64,000 nucleotides of DNA, taken from the NCBI RefSeq assembly GCF_000002985.6, contig NC_003279.8, positions 9,424,001-9,488,000 of the forward strand, given 5' to 3'. Of this stretch, positions 1 through 11,464 are shown piece after piece. The DNA comes from Caenorhabditis elegans. Its lineage: Eukaryota > Nematoda > Chromadorea > Rhabditida > Rhabditidae. Within the stretch, counting starts at the first letter, position 1. Each line of letters begins with the position of its first letter. The position numbers and the translations under genes are program-made. The notes under the pieces were generated by a model that did not search any database, had not been told where the DNA came from, and was given only the letters and a program-made list of their open reading frames with translations.

Positions 1-123
1 AAACGGGGGTAAAAGAAGAGGCGGAAAACGCCCGTTTTCCAAGGATTTCGTCGGATAATCGACGGCCGCACCATTGCTGGCAGAAGGGCTCTGTTGTGTA
101 TGTCCTTGAGTATTTCTCTCCAT
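1..123 (-). CDS. 5' fragment of an unidentified minus-strand gene (41 codons, runs off the left edge)
   Basis: Read on the minus strand, an ATG at 123-121 in a good worm start context (AAAATGG) opens a frame that stays open for 41 codons to the window edge. The peptide begins MERNTQGHTQQSPS and ends in a proline/leucine-rich stretch (FPPLLLPPF). I recognise no domain. T-rich non-coding DNA follows on the upstream side, as expected for a promoter. A plus-strand frame is also open over the same bases, so coding status is inferred from the start context and composition only. It could be the first exon of a gene divergent from the YL1 exons at 5.8 kb. Confidence 0.45.
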   Translation of the reverse strand, partial: MERNTQGHTQQSPSASNGAAVDYPTKSLENGRFPPLLLPPF

Positions 124-1176
124 TTTCGCCACTTCTCAACATTTTGGAAGTTCTTAAAAAATTTAGACTTTAAAATAGTATTTATCATTGAGATTATTTC
201 TAAATAACCTCCCTTTTCAAATTTCTTATGACAATATTTTTGAAATGTTCAGTGGCAAGTAGATACTGCGCTTCGTATGTTTATCTGATTCTATGGCATT
301 ATTTTTTTCTTTGGATGCATCTTCTCTGTCCCAACTTTTTCACTCGCCACTAGCCTCGTCAAAATTGCATCTCATTTTGGCAGAGAGTACTCGCTTTAGG
401 AAAAACGAAAAAGAAGCTAACTTTTTTCATTGCCAAAAAAAGAAGACGAAATTCCAACCAATATGTTCCACGAGTTTTGGGTTGGTTGTGTCACACAGTG
501 AAGAAGAAGAAGAGAGAAGATGCTAGTCAACGACGACAACTCTACCAGTCAACGTCTCTCGACTATGGCTCCTGGAGCACGGCGCCGCGCACACAACGAA
601 GTCGGGAGCTGCTGGTGCTCTCCCCTTACTGCTTTCACCAATAGTAGTAGGCAGTTGGGGTTGGCTGTGTGTGTGTTATGCCACTGGTTGTTCTGCTGCT
701 GCTTCTTCTTCTTCTTTTCCTTCTTTTTTCTAAACGAAATGCTCTGCCCTCCAAGCAGGCCGTGCTCTGTCTATTATCCGCGGACCTCTTTCTCCTGTTT
801 CTCGTCTTTCCCCTGAATGCCTACTCTCGCCGCCGCTGCCATCATCGTCGCCTAGTCTGGGTCCAATGTCTCTGCCACTTTCACCGCGGCATTTTGCACT
901 TCCTCTCTATAATCTTCCGTTATCTGCGTTTCTTCTCAATTCCTTACACGACTAAATGGAGAGTCTACAAGAGTTCTCTCATCCCATTTCCTCCAGAACA
1001 ACCTTCTTCATATACATTCCAATATGAGAGCTTTAAAAATGGAATTTCGTAATTGATTCGTTGAAGTGACGCTTTTCAAAAATCATCCACCCGCTTCTGC
1101 TCACCTCAGGCTCCCCCTTTCGTTATTTGTCTGTGTCTCTAGACAATTTGAAGGATCCAAGCGATTTCCGCTCTTG

Positions 1177-1184
1177 TGACGTCA
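1177..1184. promoter_or_regulatory. Perfect CRE palindrome TGACGTCA
   Basis: An exact TGACGTCA, the full cAMP response element bound by CREB/ATF bZIP factors (CRH-1 and ATF-type proteins in worms). It lies in non-coding DNA about 1 kb upstream of the minus-strand start at 123. Function is inferred from the motif alone. Confidence 0.35.
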
Positions 1185-4158
1185 TCAGCAGAAGGGTTCT
1201 TTTTGCATGAATTCATTGAAGCGAACTTATATTAAAGAGTTGTGAAATTCTGCGCGACAGGAAGCCGTTAGAAACGCCTTCACCTCTGCTCGGTTTTCAC
1301 AAACATATTCCACTTAAAGAGGACTTTTAAATGCTGAAACGCGTGAAGTACTCGGTCAAAAGTCGGCGTTGGTGTTTTTTTTTGTGAAATGGACTTTTAG
1401 TCGCAAAAAAACACTATCCGACAAAATGTTGAAATATCTTCATTAAAAATTTTTTCAATGTAAAACAACAAAAATCAGTTTTATTGGTTTTTAAGCACCA
1501 GGATGATTTTTTCAAAGAAAATCACAAATTTTGATTTAAAAAAAAACACTCCCCGTTGCAGCCTAAAGTGTTAATAACCATTGGTCGTAATAAAAGATGG
1601 TTGACTACAGTTAGCTGACAATGTTTGCTATTGTTACTGCTGTTGCGAGAGGCGATTAGTGTATTCGGGAGGTCCACGCCGGTAGTTTGTTATGCTTGCT
1701 TGACTATATTCACCGTTTCTTTACAATTAACCTATGGTTTAAAAAATTCCGGTTCACTTTTTATTAAACTATCTTGGTTCGTTCACCACAATCGTCTGAA
1801 ATTTTCCGGAGCACATATCGTTATTTTTTAACTGATTTAAATGAAATTCCTGTGGGGCTGTATCAAAACAAAAAATTAAGTATTTTTTTACAATGATCAT
1901 AATATCACCTGTCTACAGTATGCTTGTAAAGCATTCTCCAGAGGTGTTCTATAAATTAATGTTTTAAAACCCCCATAATTAACCCTATTTATTTGCTTGA
2001 AACAATACAGTTTCCCTCTAAATCTGAAAAACTACTATCATCAAACTTTCTAATTTTAAGAATAATTTGTGAATATTGACTAATGTGAAACCTGCAAAAA
2101 AAAAAGAAATGTTTCTCTTTTTCTTTGAATCATCTCAGCTGCAACCTTTTTGGGGCGAAGGCGGCGTGAAAGTTGTCAAACTGGGAGTAGAGGGAACAAA
2201 GTGTATATTTTGGAGTGAGAGAGACCACTCGTATGTAAAGAGAGAGAGAAAGCCCAATGCTCCCACAACACGACTTCATCTTCTTTTTCTTCGCTTTTTC
2301 CATCTTGTCGCCTAGTCCTCCTCCCCTTTCTTCTTTTTCTAGTCCTCCGCCGCCTTCTTTTTCCTTTTTCATTGCTTCTACTTCGTTTTTTTCTTCACAA
2401 CCCCCAAGCCATCCTCGAGTTAAAAAATGCATTGACACACATACAACTCCGTCTACTTTGACTTTTTTTTCTGCTCATCACCCTCTCGCTTCTCCCAAAA
2501 TTCATTACGAAGTGGTATTGTATTATTCCTTTTTTTTTAAATTCCGACTTCGTTTACTTTTGGTTAGTGTTGCACACCAATTGTTAGAATAAAATGAATA
2601 CTGCAGAAGCTGAAGAAGCGCACACCGCCCGTGTGTGTGTGTGTAACTGACTGACTGCGGGTCGTTACTTCTCGAATTTCACGTGTTTGACCATTTTGCC
2701 GTCCCGTGTGCTTTTCTTTCACCCAGAGATGTTGCTCGACTTTTCAAAATGGTGGTTCTCACCCTCGTTTTCCCCCGTTAAGCCATGTGTAGTTTGGAAG
2801 TAGTTCGGTTTTGAAAAAAAAACCATTGTCTTCGTTTCACGGAGGTTTTTAAAAGCAAATGCTCAATCGTTGTTAAGAATGTGTGTGAGGTTAAAGGTCA
2901 CACAATTTCCCTGATTTTTTCATCTATCTCTTTCTCCCCCACAGCAATGACCATATGGAATTAATTTTCATGCTCAGATAAAATTAATCTTTGTTGTCTC
3001 TGTTTCACCAAAAATACCAAAAATCATTGCAATTCTTCCGATTCAATAGATTTGAAATTTTACCCGTAGACCAGACTACCCACTCGGACCTCAAAAACTT
3101 TCGCTTTCAGTCGTCCAATTTCATGTTTTTTGAGAAGGACTTGTCTCGTTCTCCACTGTTTACCATTGTATTTCTCTTGTTCTCTTCTCAACTTGTGTTT
3201 TTGGTTGGTTTCCATTTCCGCCATCCGCTGCTACCCTGTATTCTTTTTTTGCCTCATTTTTCCAAATTGTGAAGGTAATATTAGAGCGAACAATTTGTGA
3301 TGGGAACTATTTTTTTTGTTTCATTGGAAATATTAGCATCATTAAATTTTATTTCATCAAAAACCAAGACTATTAAAATTTAATATTTAACATCTGACTG
3401 GCTGGAAGTCATTTGTTCTATTCTTTCAACAATTTTACAAACTTAAGCACCACCTGCACATTTTCATGAATCGGATCGAAGTTTCAAGGTATTTAGGCAT
3501 TCTTGAGAAAAATTTTTTTTTGACTTTTCTAGAAGATCTAGGAAAATTTAGAAAAAGACTGCCAAGAAAATCAAAAATTCTATACTTTAAATTCTGAAAA
3601 TTCCTTATCGAACTGTTCCCTGCCAATTCCATGTTTGGGAAGTTTATTAAAAATCTTTCAATTGCACTTTAATGGCTAATTTGTTTGTTGATTATCAGTC
3701 TCTTTCTCATTCTCGTGTCACCGCAGACTCTCTCACCCCATTCCTTCTTTCTTCTGGCATGTTATCTCTAGCTTTTTATCAAATTAGATATTAGACGGGC
3801 GGTCTGCTCATTCTGCTTTTTCTAATGTTTCCGGCCACAGAAAGTAGTATTCAAAGTTATAATAAGTTGTTTTTACTGAGAATCCCTACTAAAATGATTT
3901 TCAGAACTAATGCAAACAAAATTATTTAGTTGATCAAATAAGTACCTGACTAATAGCTTTTTTCATATGGAAGATGTGAGCAGCTAAAAGGAGCATAAAA
4001 TTATTCAAAATTTAATAAAATGTATCACATTTAAGTTATTCCCCTTGAAAGTGTTTTGTTTAGATGCCGTCATGAATTAATTCGTTGTTATAGGTGATAT
4101 CAATGCGTCTCTGAGAAATCTATTGATAAATCAGAAACATGAAATCTATTTTTAGTTC

Positions 4159-4373
4159 TGACGTCATAATGATTTGTTCTCTTGCTTCCGGTGCACTACT
4201 CATCATCTCTCGAAATTATTTGTACCAATCATCATGTTTCCGCTGGGCTAATTTCTCCTCATACTGTCGAGGTTGCTTCTGCGTTATTCAATGTTCGCAC
4301 TCTCTCATCTCCGCCCCTTTTTCTGTATATTTGTTTTTTCGAAAGATCAATGCAATGTCCCGCACTGACGTCA
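4159..4373. promoter_or_regulatory. Two perfect CRE palindromes 207 bp apart
   Basis: TGACGTCA occurs at 4159-4166 and again at 4366-4373. With the copy at 1177 these are the only perfect copies I found in the window, and all sit in the same non-coding block. The pair could serve a promoter or enhancer for either flanking gene; no direct evidence of binding can be read from sequence. Confidence 0.35.
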
Positions 4374-5792
4374 CTTGTCCACAAATCAAAATGTGCGGAA
4401 GCTATGTAGATGCCGCTGGCGAGCTCTTATTTCTTAACGTGCCTGGGTCTCCATAATCTTGTCTGATTTCATTGAGTTCAAATTTGATTTGGTATATCAT
4501 TTCAGTTCTAGATTTTTATCTAAATGTTTGAAAATAATTCCCTACATAACTTCTAAAGCTCATATTGTTTTTCTTTTTTTACTATCTCAGTTCTCACCAA
4601 GTAAATAGATGATAGTCTGAGGTTTCCATTTTTCACATTATATTAATCTTATTGGTAGAATGTGACAAAAGTTATTAGCACTTATTTATTTTCTGTTGGT
4701 TAGATTATAACCAATCAGAACCTAGAAAAATAAACAACATAAGGTTTTATGTGTGAATAGTTTTAAATTTTAAAACAGCTCTTTTGCTTTAATTATCACT
4801 CCTTTCACTATTGACGTTTATTATGATCGCCCATGTTTGCATGTGTGCATCGTTATCATCGTTATCATTCGAACCGTAAAATTCATTTCACTTCTGCCAT
4901 AATTGTCGTCATTGTTTCGTGTCAGGTTTCTATAACCGATCAGTGATTTCTTTCTTATTCTACGACCATTCACATTCTCGGTCGTGTTTTGATTTTATAT
5001 TCCTGTTTCCGGTGCCTCAACTCCATTAAATCAATTGATTGCATTCCCCTTGAATCTCAGAAAAATAGTTTCAGTTGATAGTTTTGTTTTCACTGTGAAT
5101 CTAAAGCCTTCTTCCATTTACTTTTCCCCCAGCTCGCACATTTTTGTGTTCTCTATCAATATTTTAGTGTAAAAGGTGGCATTCTCAACATTTTTTTGTC
5201 GTCGTCGGCTTCTCCTGTACGATCAGCATCATCTTCCGGGTCGCTTGATATTTAAAAATGTATTCCCTTGACTGTTTGGTCTACGGTTTTTGATCTACAT
5301 ATTCTTGTGACAAATTGGAATTGAATTTGAGCTCAAGTTTTAATGTTCAGAAACAATAAGTAAACAACCATTTTCCAAAATAGTTTCCCATTTCAATTCT
5401 TCTTTCCCAACTGAATCACTTACTTTAAAATGTATCAGTAGTTGAGTGCTGTTTCTATCTCTGTCAAACTCTTCTCTCTCTCTGTCGCCATTGGATGGTT
5501 TTGCATCTATCTCGGGGCTCCCCAGACACCCTCTATTTTCCCTTTGCACCCTCAACCTCCGTGCTCTTTACTCCAGCCGCTGACCACTGCTCGCCACCAA
5601 TATCAAACGACGCTGGGAAACAGATGGACAGACACTCTAGCAAACACCCTCTTTTCGTTATCACCTGGTCTCTCATATAATTTATTCATTTTGAAATGAG
5701 TGTCAACTCGCGCACCTCTGGATTTATTGGAAATTTTTTAAATTATATTCTCTATTTGCTAGAAAACAATACACTATATATTTCATTTTCAG

Positions 5793-6586
5793 ACTTTCAA
5801 ATGCGAGCGTCCACGAGAACGAAATTTGTGTGCAGTAACCGGACGTCCAGCTCGATATCTCGATCCAGTGACACGACTACCATATTCAACGGCATATGCA
5901 TTCAAAGTGATTCGGGATAGATATCACAAACATCTTCGAAGTATTCGTGGAAATGATGAGGTAAGTAAACTTTCAAAAAATTAAAAATTTCTATAATTTT
6001 CTCGCAATCAAAAAAACCAAAAATCGTATTTACTTGTTCTCGATGTCTATCATAAAAATCACACCTGAATTAAAAAAAAAACGAGATCAAATGATCATTA
6101 AAATTGTGTAAGATGTCTATCCATTTTTTCACTGTACAATTGTTATACTGTACACGATCAATTTTCCCAGCCATGGTTTTTATGATTTTAATCGTTTCAT
6201 TCGAAAGGACAGGCGAGAGCCCCTCATTGTAAATATGAAGTTTCCTATTTAAAAATTGAATATTCCACATTCGGAACGCTTCACGAATTTGCTTATCAGC
6301 CTTTCGCTCAACGGTTCTCTTGAAATTCTAGATTTCATCTAAAAATAAACTTCTGTCATGATTAAAAGCTGAGAAACATGCTCCACAACCATGACTATAT
6401 CTATATCTTTTACAGGTGACGACCTACCTGAAAAGCCTGAAGGCTCTACCATCTCCACAGATTTCTCCAAGAGTTCCCTTATTGACAACTGGACCGATCA
6501 CATCTGGACCACTTGTTGCTTCTTCAGCCGGTCTAACGGTTATGGCAACATCAACGTCTTCTGCTCCGAAGACAACAACACATTGA
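5793..6586 (+). CDS. YL1/Vps72-type chromatin protein, last two exons only
   Basis: Exons 5793-5960 and 6416-6586 (stop TGA 6584-6586) join in phase 0 to give 112 C-terminal residues. The first exon encodes a clear YL1 C-terminal domain: CAVTG, PARYLDPVTRLPYST and AFKVIRDRYHK, matching the family pattern C-xVTxxPAxYxDPxTxxPYxxAxAFKxIRExY. YL1/Vps72 is a subunit of SWR1/SRCAP-type remodelling complexes that handle histone H2A.Z. The tail after the domain is Thr/Ser/Pro-rich and ends KTTTH. The first exon begins exactly after a TTTTCAG acceptor in phase 0, so upstream exons must exist, but none of the acidic, lysine-rich N-terminal part of YL1 was found between 124 and 5792. The 5' end is therefore either left of the window across a long intron, or lost. 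Confidence 0.8.
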
Positions 6587-7248
6587 ATGAAAGAAGTTCG
6601 AAGCGCCCGTCTTCTTCTTTTTCTTTTCATCCGCATTGTTTGTTCTTGTACATATCGGCTCCTCTCCCGGCCGTCTTCTTTAGCTTCTTCGTCTCTCGCT
6701 GCTCATCCCACTTGGCAGCTCATTTCTCTATCTCTGTCTCCTTTTCCTTTTTTCATTTACTTGTCGTCCTCTCTTTTTATTTTCTCTCCTCTCTATGTCT
6801 GCATCTTCTTTCATTTTTCTCCACTGCCGCCGCCGCCACCACCACCAACATCACCGCCGCGTCGCTTCGAAATTCGTCTAAAATTTGCCCTCCTTCCATC
6901 CTCGGCGCAGCATATACCATCAGCACTGCCCGCCGAGACAGTAGTGTGGCTCCATTTTATTTGTAGATCTCTTGCAAACTTCCCCCTCTTCCTCTCGTCT
7001 CCGCCCTGATCTGATAACCCTCACTTTTTATCCAACCTACACGATTTTTTCTCAGTTGAAGAGGCTGTTGAGCTTTTTGTTTTATATGATTACTATTTTT
7101 TAAAAAATCAATTTTTTTTGATTACTTATGATACTTTTGATTCTTAAATCGGTTATGTGAACTCAACCGTGACAATATCTGCAACATTGCAATTTTCTTA
7201 TCTTTTCTCTGATAATTTAATATTCCACTTTTAACCACATATTTGCAG
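6587..7248 (+). other. 3' end of YL1 gene and upstream region of nkb-1
   Basis: No coding sequence supported. The stretch is pyrimidine-rich with a short CCG/CCA-rich tract near 6825-6865, and ends in a good acceptor (TTTGCAG, 7242-7248). It should hold the YL1 3' UTR and the nkb-1 promoter. Confidence 0.5.
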
Positions 7249-7304
7249 TTCTGTTACTGGGCGCTGCTGTCGAGTGTGTCTTCCGAACTCGAACCGAATC
7301 ATCA
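7249..7304 (+). other. Probable non-coding 5' UTR exon of nkb-1
   Basis: A 56-nt segment bounded by TTTGCAG upstream and GTAAGT (7305) downstream, then a 48-nt intron to the acceptor AG at 7351-7352, two bases before the nkb-1 start codon. Such leader exons are common in worm genes. Inferred from splice signals only. Confidence 0.45.
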
Positions 7305-7354
7305 GTAAGTATATTGTACGAGAATAATTATCACTAATCTAATCATTATAAGAA

Positions 7355-8748
7355 ATGGAGAAAAAGGTCGACGAGAATGCCACCCTTATGAACGGGGTGG
7401 AAACCACTGGACCGGCCCGTGATGATGTGCCGGAAACGTTCAGAGAATTTCTCTACAACAAGAAAAATGGAACCGTTATGGGTAGAACCGGAAAGTCTTG
7501 GTTCCAGGTAATATTTTCAAACTCTAAATTTAATTTACTCAAAAAATATTTTTTAAACTATTTTTGAAATTTCAGATCATCGTCTTCTACATCATCTTCT
7601 ACGCATTCTTGGCCGCCTTCTGGTTGACATGCTTGACCATCTTCATGAAGACACTTGATCCAAAAGTACCAAGATTCTATGGAAAAGGAACCATCATTGG
7701 AGTGAATCCAGGAGTCGGATATCAGCCATGGTTGAAGGAACGGCCAGATTCGACACTGATAAAATACAATCTCCGTGATCAAAAATCATACAAAGCATAT
7801 TTGGAACAGATGAAGACGTATTTGACGAAATACGATTCAAATGCCACTGAGACTCGTGAGTGTGGAGCCGGAGATAGCAATGATGATCTTGAGAAAAATC
7901 CAGTAAGTTTCAAATTTTTTGACTTTCGTTTCACTCTGAGTATTATTCAATTCTATGATTGATTTTTCAGGATGCTCTTCCTTGCCGTTTCGATCTCTCA
8001 GTTTTCGATAAAGGTTGTAGTGAGAAATCCGATTTCGGATACAAGTCTGGAAAGCCATGCGTCATTATTTCTTTGAATCGTCTCATCGGATGGCGTCCAA
8101 CTGATTATCAAGAGAATTCCGTGCCAGAAGAAGTAAAAGACCGTTACAAGGCTGGATCGATTGCTATAAATTGCCGAGGAGCTACAAATGTCGATCAGGA
8201 ACACATTGGAAAAGTTACCTACATGCCATCAAATGGAATTGACGGACGCTATTATCCATACGTTTTCACCAAGGTTTGTTCAGTTTTCATTGGAAATATT
8301 TTTATTTTTTAAATATAAACTGTTTCTTCTTTAGTTTCACAAAAGGGAAGCCAGAAAGTACCGAAAAAATTTAGAAAATGAAAACATTGTTAGATGAAAA
8401 ATAAAGTTGCATGTTAATTTTTAGCTTTGAAAAGAAAACCTTTTATTAAATGTTCCAAAAACAATGTTATGATTTTTTTTCCGATTTCGCGCAGCAAAAG
8501 GTTTCAAATAAAAAACCAAATTTTAAACATAATAATTGTCATTTCCGATGATAATTTTGATATTTCAGGGATACCAACAACCAATCGCAATGGTCAAATT
8601 CGACACAATTCCACGAAATAAGCTGGTGATTGTTGAATGCCGTGCATATGCTCTCAACATCGAACACGACATCTCCTCTCGACTCGGAATGGTGTACTTT
8701 GAAGTGATGGTTGAAGACAAGCCAGTTGAAGAGAAGAAAGAGTTGTAG
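7355..8748 (+). CDS. nkb-1: Na+/K+-ATPase beta subunit (320 aa)
   Basis: Exons 7355-7507, 7576-7902, 7971-8273, 8569-8748; all junctions are phase 0 and the product is 320 aa. The beta subunit is a type II glycoprotein that chaperones and modulates the catalytic alpha subunit of the sodium pump at the plasma membrane. Visible features: a cytoplasmic N-terminus of about 50 residues including the family motif FREFLYN, one membrane span at roughly 52-75 ([17 protein letters not shown]), then an extracellular domain with six cysteines (contexts RECG, LPCR, KGCS, KPCV, INCR, VECR) matching the three conserved disulfides, the GWRP motif, and YYPYVFTK near the C-terminal third. Start chosen at the ATG two bases after an acceptor. 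The family is unambiguous; the symbol follows from its neighbourhood with mec-8/skr-1 on chromosome I. Confidence 0.93.
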
Positions 8749-11401
8749 AGTTATTGTCAGAGCAGTGTACAATCGCTAGGATCTAAGTGCATCTATCTCA
8801 ATTACTTTCCAATTATCTCGTAGAAGTTATTAGCTACTGTAGTTTGAACGATATCTGAAACCAACACCCCTCAGCAACAGCTTCAATTTTAAATCTTTAA
8901 TTTTTGCAGGAATGCTCATTTTTTGTTTTTCTTTACATCCTCAGTTCTTTTAGTATTGAATCATGTTTTTATATTCAGAAATAATCTAGTACTATAATCG
9001 CCTTAAGGATATGATTTGATAATAATATGTGAAATTTGCAATCAATTTTTGCTTAATAATCACAATTTCCTTTTCAACTTAGTTCCACTGTCTTTTCGTT
9101 GAGCACTCTTTTCAGCTGCTCAGCGAATTTCTTCTTCTCTCCGACGAGGCAGGTCTCTTCTCATTTTGTCTTACTTTCTTTGTTTCCCATTGCATAGGTT
9201 TTCGGTGTGGATGAGATTGGCGTGGAGATTGGTATCCATTTTTCGGAGACCACGCCTCTCTCCACGATCGTTTTATATTATCCCTTATAATTTTTTAATT
9301 GTTTTATTTCCATTTTTGTTCAGTTCAAACTTTAATTTTTGCCACATGGAATATTAAATATTTTTCAAAAGATTTTGAAAAAAATCATTATTCCATTTGC
9401 CAAATTTTAAAGTTTAACTTCAATGCTCACAGTATCAGTTTTCAGCATTTTTCCTTTTGAAACATGCGTTTTACTGTGGGCTCTTCTCGAATTTTTCTCG
9501 AGAATTCTTTCCCACCATCATATTATCTCCTCTTCTCTCTTCCCCGCTGAAAAAAGATTTCCATCCCCTCTTCCCATTCTTTCTAGGATAAAACAAATCA
9601 TTCGAATGATTTATGAACATTTTCTTTTTCTTATCCCTCGCATATTGCTTTCAAATTTCCTATTTTCTCTTCGATTTTTGTCATCTACCTAAATTGTCAA
9701 AAACCAGTACCCCCATCACCATCGCCACTTTCCCCCACCCAACTCGATTTTTATCGCATTTTTTTTCGTTCCCATCCCCCACTCACCCCGATTTTTGTGT
9801 CTTCGAATAAAATAAATCTTAAAACGTCAATGAAATGTGTTCGAAAAGGAACATAGAATGTGGATGACTCATTAACGAATATCTCGGTCCAAATTACTTT
9901 CATTGCTTCCTACGTAATGTGGCTAACATTTGCTGGCATGAAAGTTTTGATGTGAAATACGGTCCCAGGTCTCGGCACGACTGAAATATTTTGGAAATGA
10001 AGGTCGCGAAAAGGGTTGTGCGCCGTTAATGAGTACTGTAGTTCGATTTTCTCGCGTTTCTCTCCACGATTTTAATAGTTTTTTTTTTCTGTTTTCAAGT
10101 GTTTTCCTTTAAAAATAAGAGAAAGCGAGAAGTAAAATAATGAAAAATCGAAGAAAATGTGTAGTAAAACGAGCAGAAAGGCGATACTGTACTCTTTAAA
10201 GGTGCATGGTTTTTCCGCGTCCAATATTTGAAAGATGTCGATCGTGTCGAGACCTGGCAACCAATTTTATCTTAAAAATCGCAAAATTTAGCGAAAAATA
10301 GTATCACATCAGTATCATGCAATTTTTTCGAAATTTGATCCGCCGTTAAAAACAATCTGAAAATTTTCCTTACGATATTCGTTCATCTGATTGTGAGCAC
10401 ATTTTATGTCTATAAAACAGTAAACGTAGAACCAACTCATCCTTCAAAAACGAGCACAAAATTTCGATGAAAATTTCCTGAAAATATTTACTACCACTTA
10501 ACTTCATTATTATTTAGTATTTGGGTCTATTCGTGTCTTTCAGGTTTATTCATCCAACCTGTTCGTTCACAATGTACATAAAGTATATACTTCAGACATT
10601 GCCTCGAGAAGAATATCATTGAAAGGGAAATTATAACGGTCTTATGTACAGGTTATTGCTTTTGAAGCATTGCAAATTTTTGCAGTGGTATTTTTTCTTG
10701 TTAACATCGATAAAATTATACTAATATATTCAGTAATTCTGTGGAAAAAAGTTGAGTGTTCATTCAGTTACTCGGGCGTTCGCTCCCACTTTTCTCCAAA
10801 TTACGCTCAGTTTTAATTAGGTTCATCATTCTGGGTGTGATCACGAGAAGATATTCATTATAACATTAATCTCGATTATTTCCCCGTTTAATCTCGGTTA
10901 TCATGTCTCACATATTATTCCCATGATATAATTAATATTTTGGCGAGGTAGCTTGAATTCCAGTTTAAAAAAAAACTAATTTTAAATAATTTGTTCACTT
11001 TTACTTTAGAGTCATTCAGAGTCATTTAGAGATCACAAAATTTCGCGTCTGGGTGATAATTTTTTGAGTATACAGCTGTTTTTTAAATATTATTTCTCAT
11101 AAATTTATCGAAAAAAAATTAGATTAGGAGATTCTTTGACACGGTCCTGGTAGAATTGATGTCCAATATATAAATATCTTATGACTCAGTCACTCACACA
11201 TGACTCGTCTTCTATGCGTCTCCTATTTTTCGACACTATTTTCCATCTCACATTGTTCTACCAATTCCCCCCTTGTTTCCTTCCTCACTCTCTTTCCGTC
11301 CGTTTGTCCGTCCGGTGTTAGCCCGCCGCTGCTCTTTTGTCTCACCTTTGGAGCCAGAAGCCACCGCCAGTTTTTCGCCTTTTCAATTTTTTTTGTTTCA
11401 G
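8749..11401. other. 2.65-kb intergenic region
   Basis: No gene supported. Holds the nkb-1 3' UTR, a degenerate inverted-repeat element (9961-10262), and T-rich upstream sequence of the coiled-coil gene with a TATATAAATA box near 11168, about 300 bases before its presumed start codon. Confidence 0.5.
9961..10262. repeat. Inverted-repeat MITE-like element with TACTGTA core
   Basis: The left arm begins CAGGTCTCGGCACGA (9966) and runs through GAGTACTGTAG (10031). The right arm reads GATACTGTACTCTTTAAAGG (10183 on) and ends GTGTCGAGACCTG (10244-10256), the reverse complement of the left end with mismatches. Similar TACTGTA/CTTTAAAG cores recur at 13345, 15317, 50390 and 61561, so this is a dispersed family. 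Confidence 0.65.
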
Positions 11402-11464
11402 AAAATCGTGCCGTCGTCATTGGGTCACACGAAGTTCCCAACATCTTCGGAACTTCCGACGGAG

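Larger units (their letters stand above)
124..5792. other. 5.7-kb T-rich non-coding stretch
   Basis: No exon on either strand could be supported here. Open frames in it are short, low-complexity, phenylalanine/serine/leucine-rich translations of polypyrimidine tracts, with no splice-consistent continuation. It should hold the promoter of the minus-strand gene at 1-123 and either the promoter or a long intron of the YL1 gene whose last two exons start at 5793. It contains three copies of the CRE palindrome TGACGTCA. A small exon could have escaped me. Confidence 0.6.

Noticed and set aside
293-2592. Several plus- and minus-strand open frames rich in Phe, Ser, Leu or Lys/Glu
   Set aside because: They translate polypyrimidine/polypurine tracts, lack splice-compatible partners and show no domain.
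6391-7009. 191- and 140-codon frames across the YL1 last exon and downstream
   Set aside because: They read the YL1 exon and a pyrimidine-rich UTR in other frames; the YL1 frame is supported by similarity.
7837-8772. Minus-strand frames opposite the nkb-1 exons
   Set aside because: Antisense shadows of confirmed coding exons.
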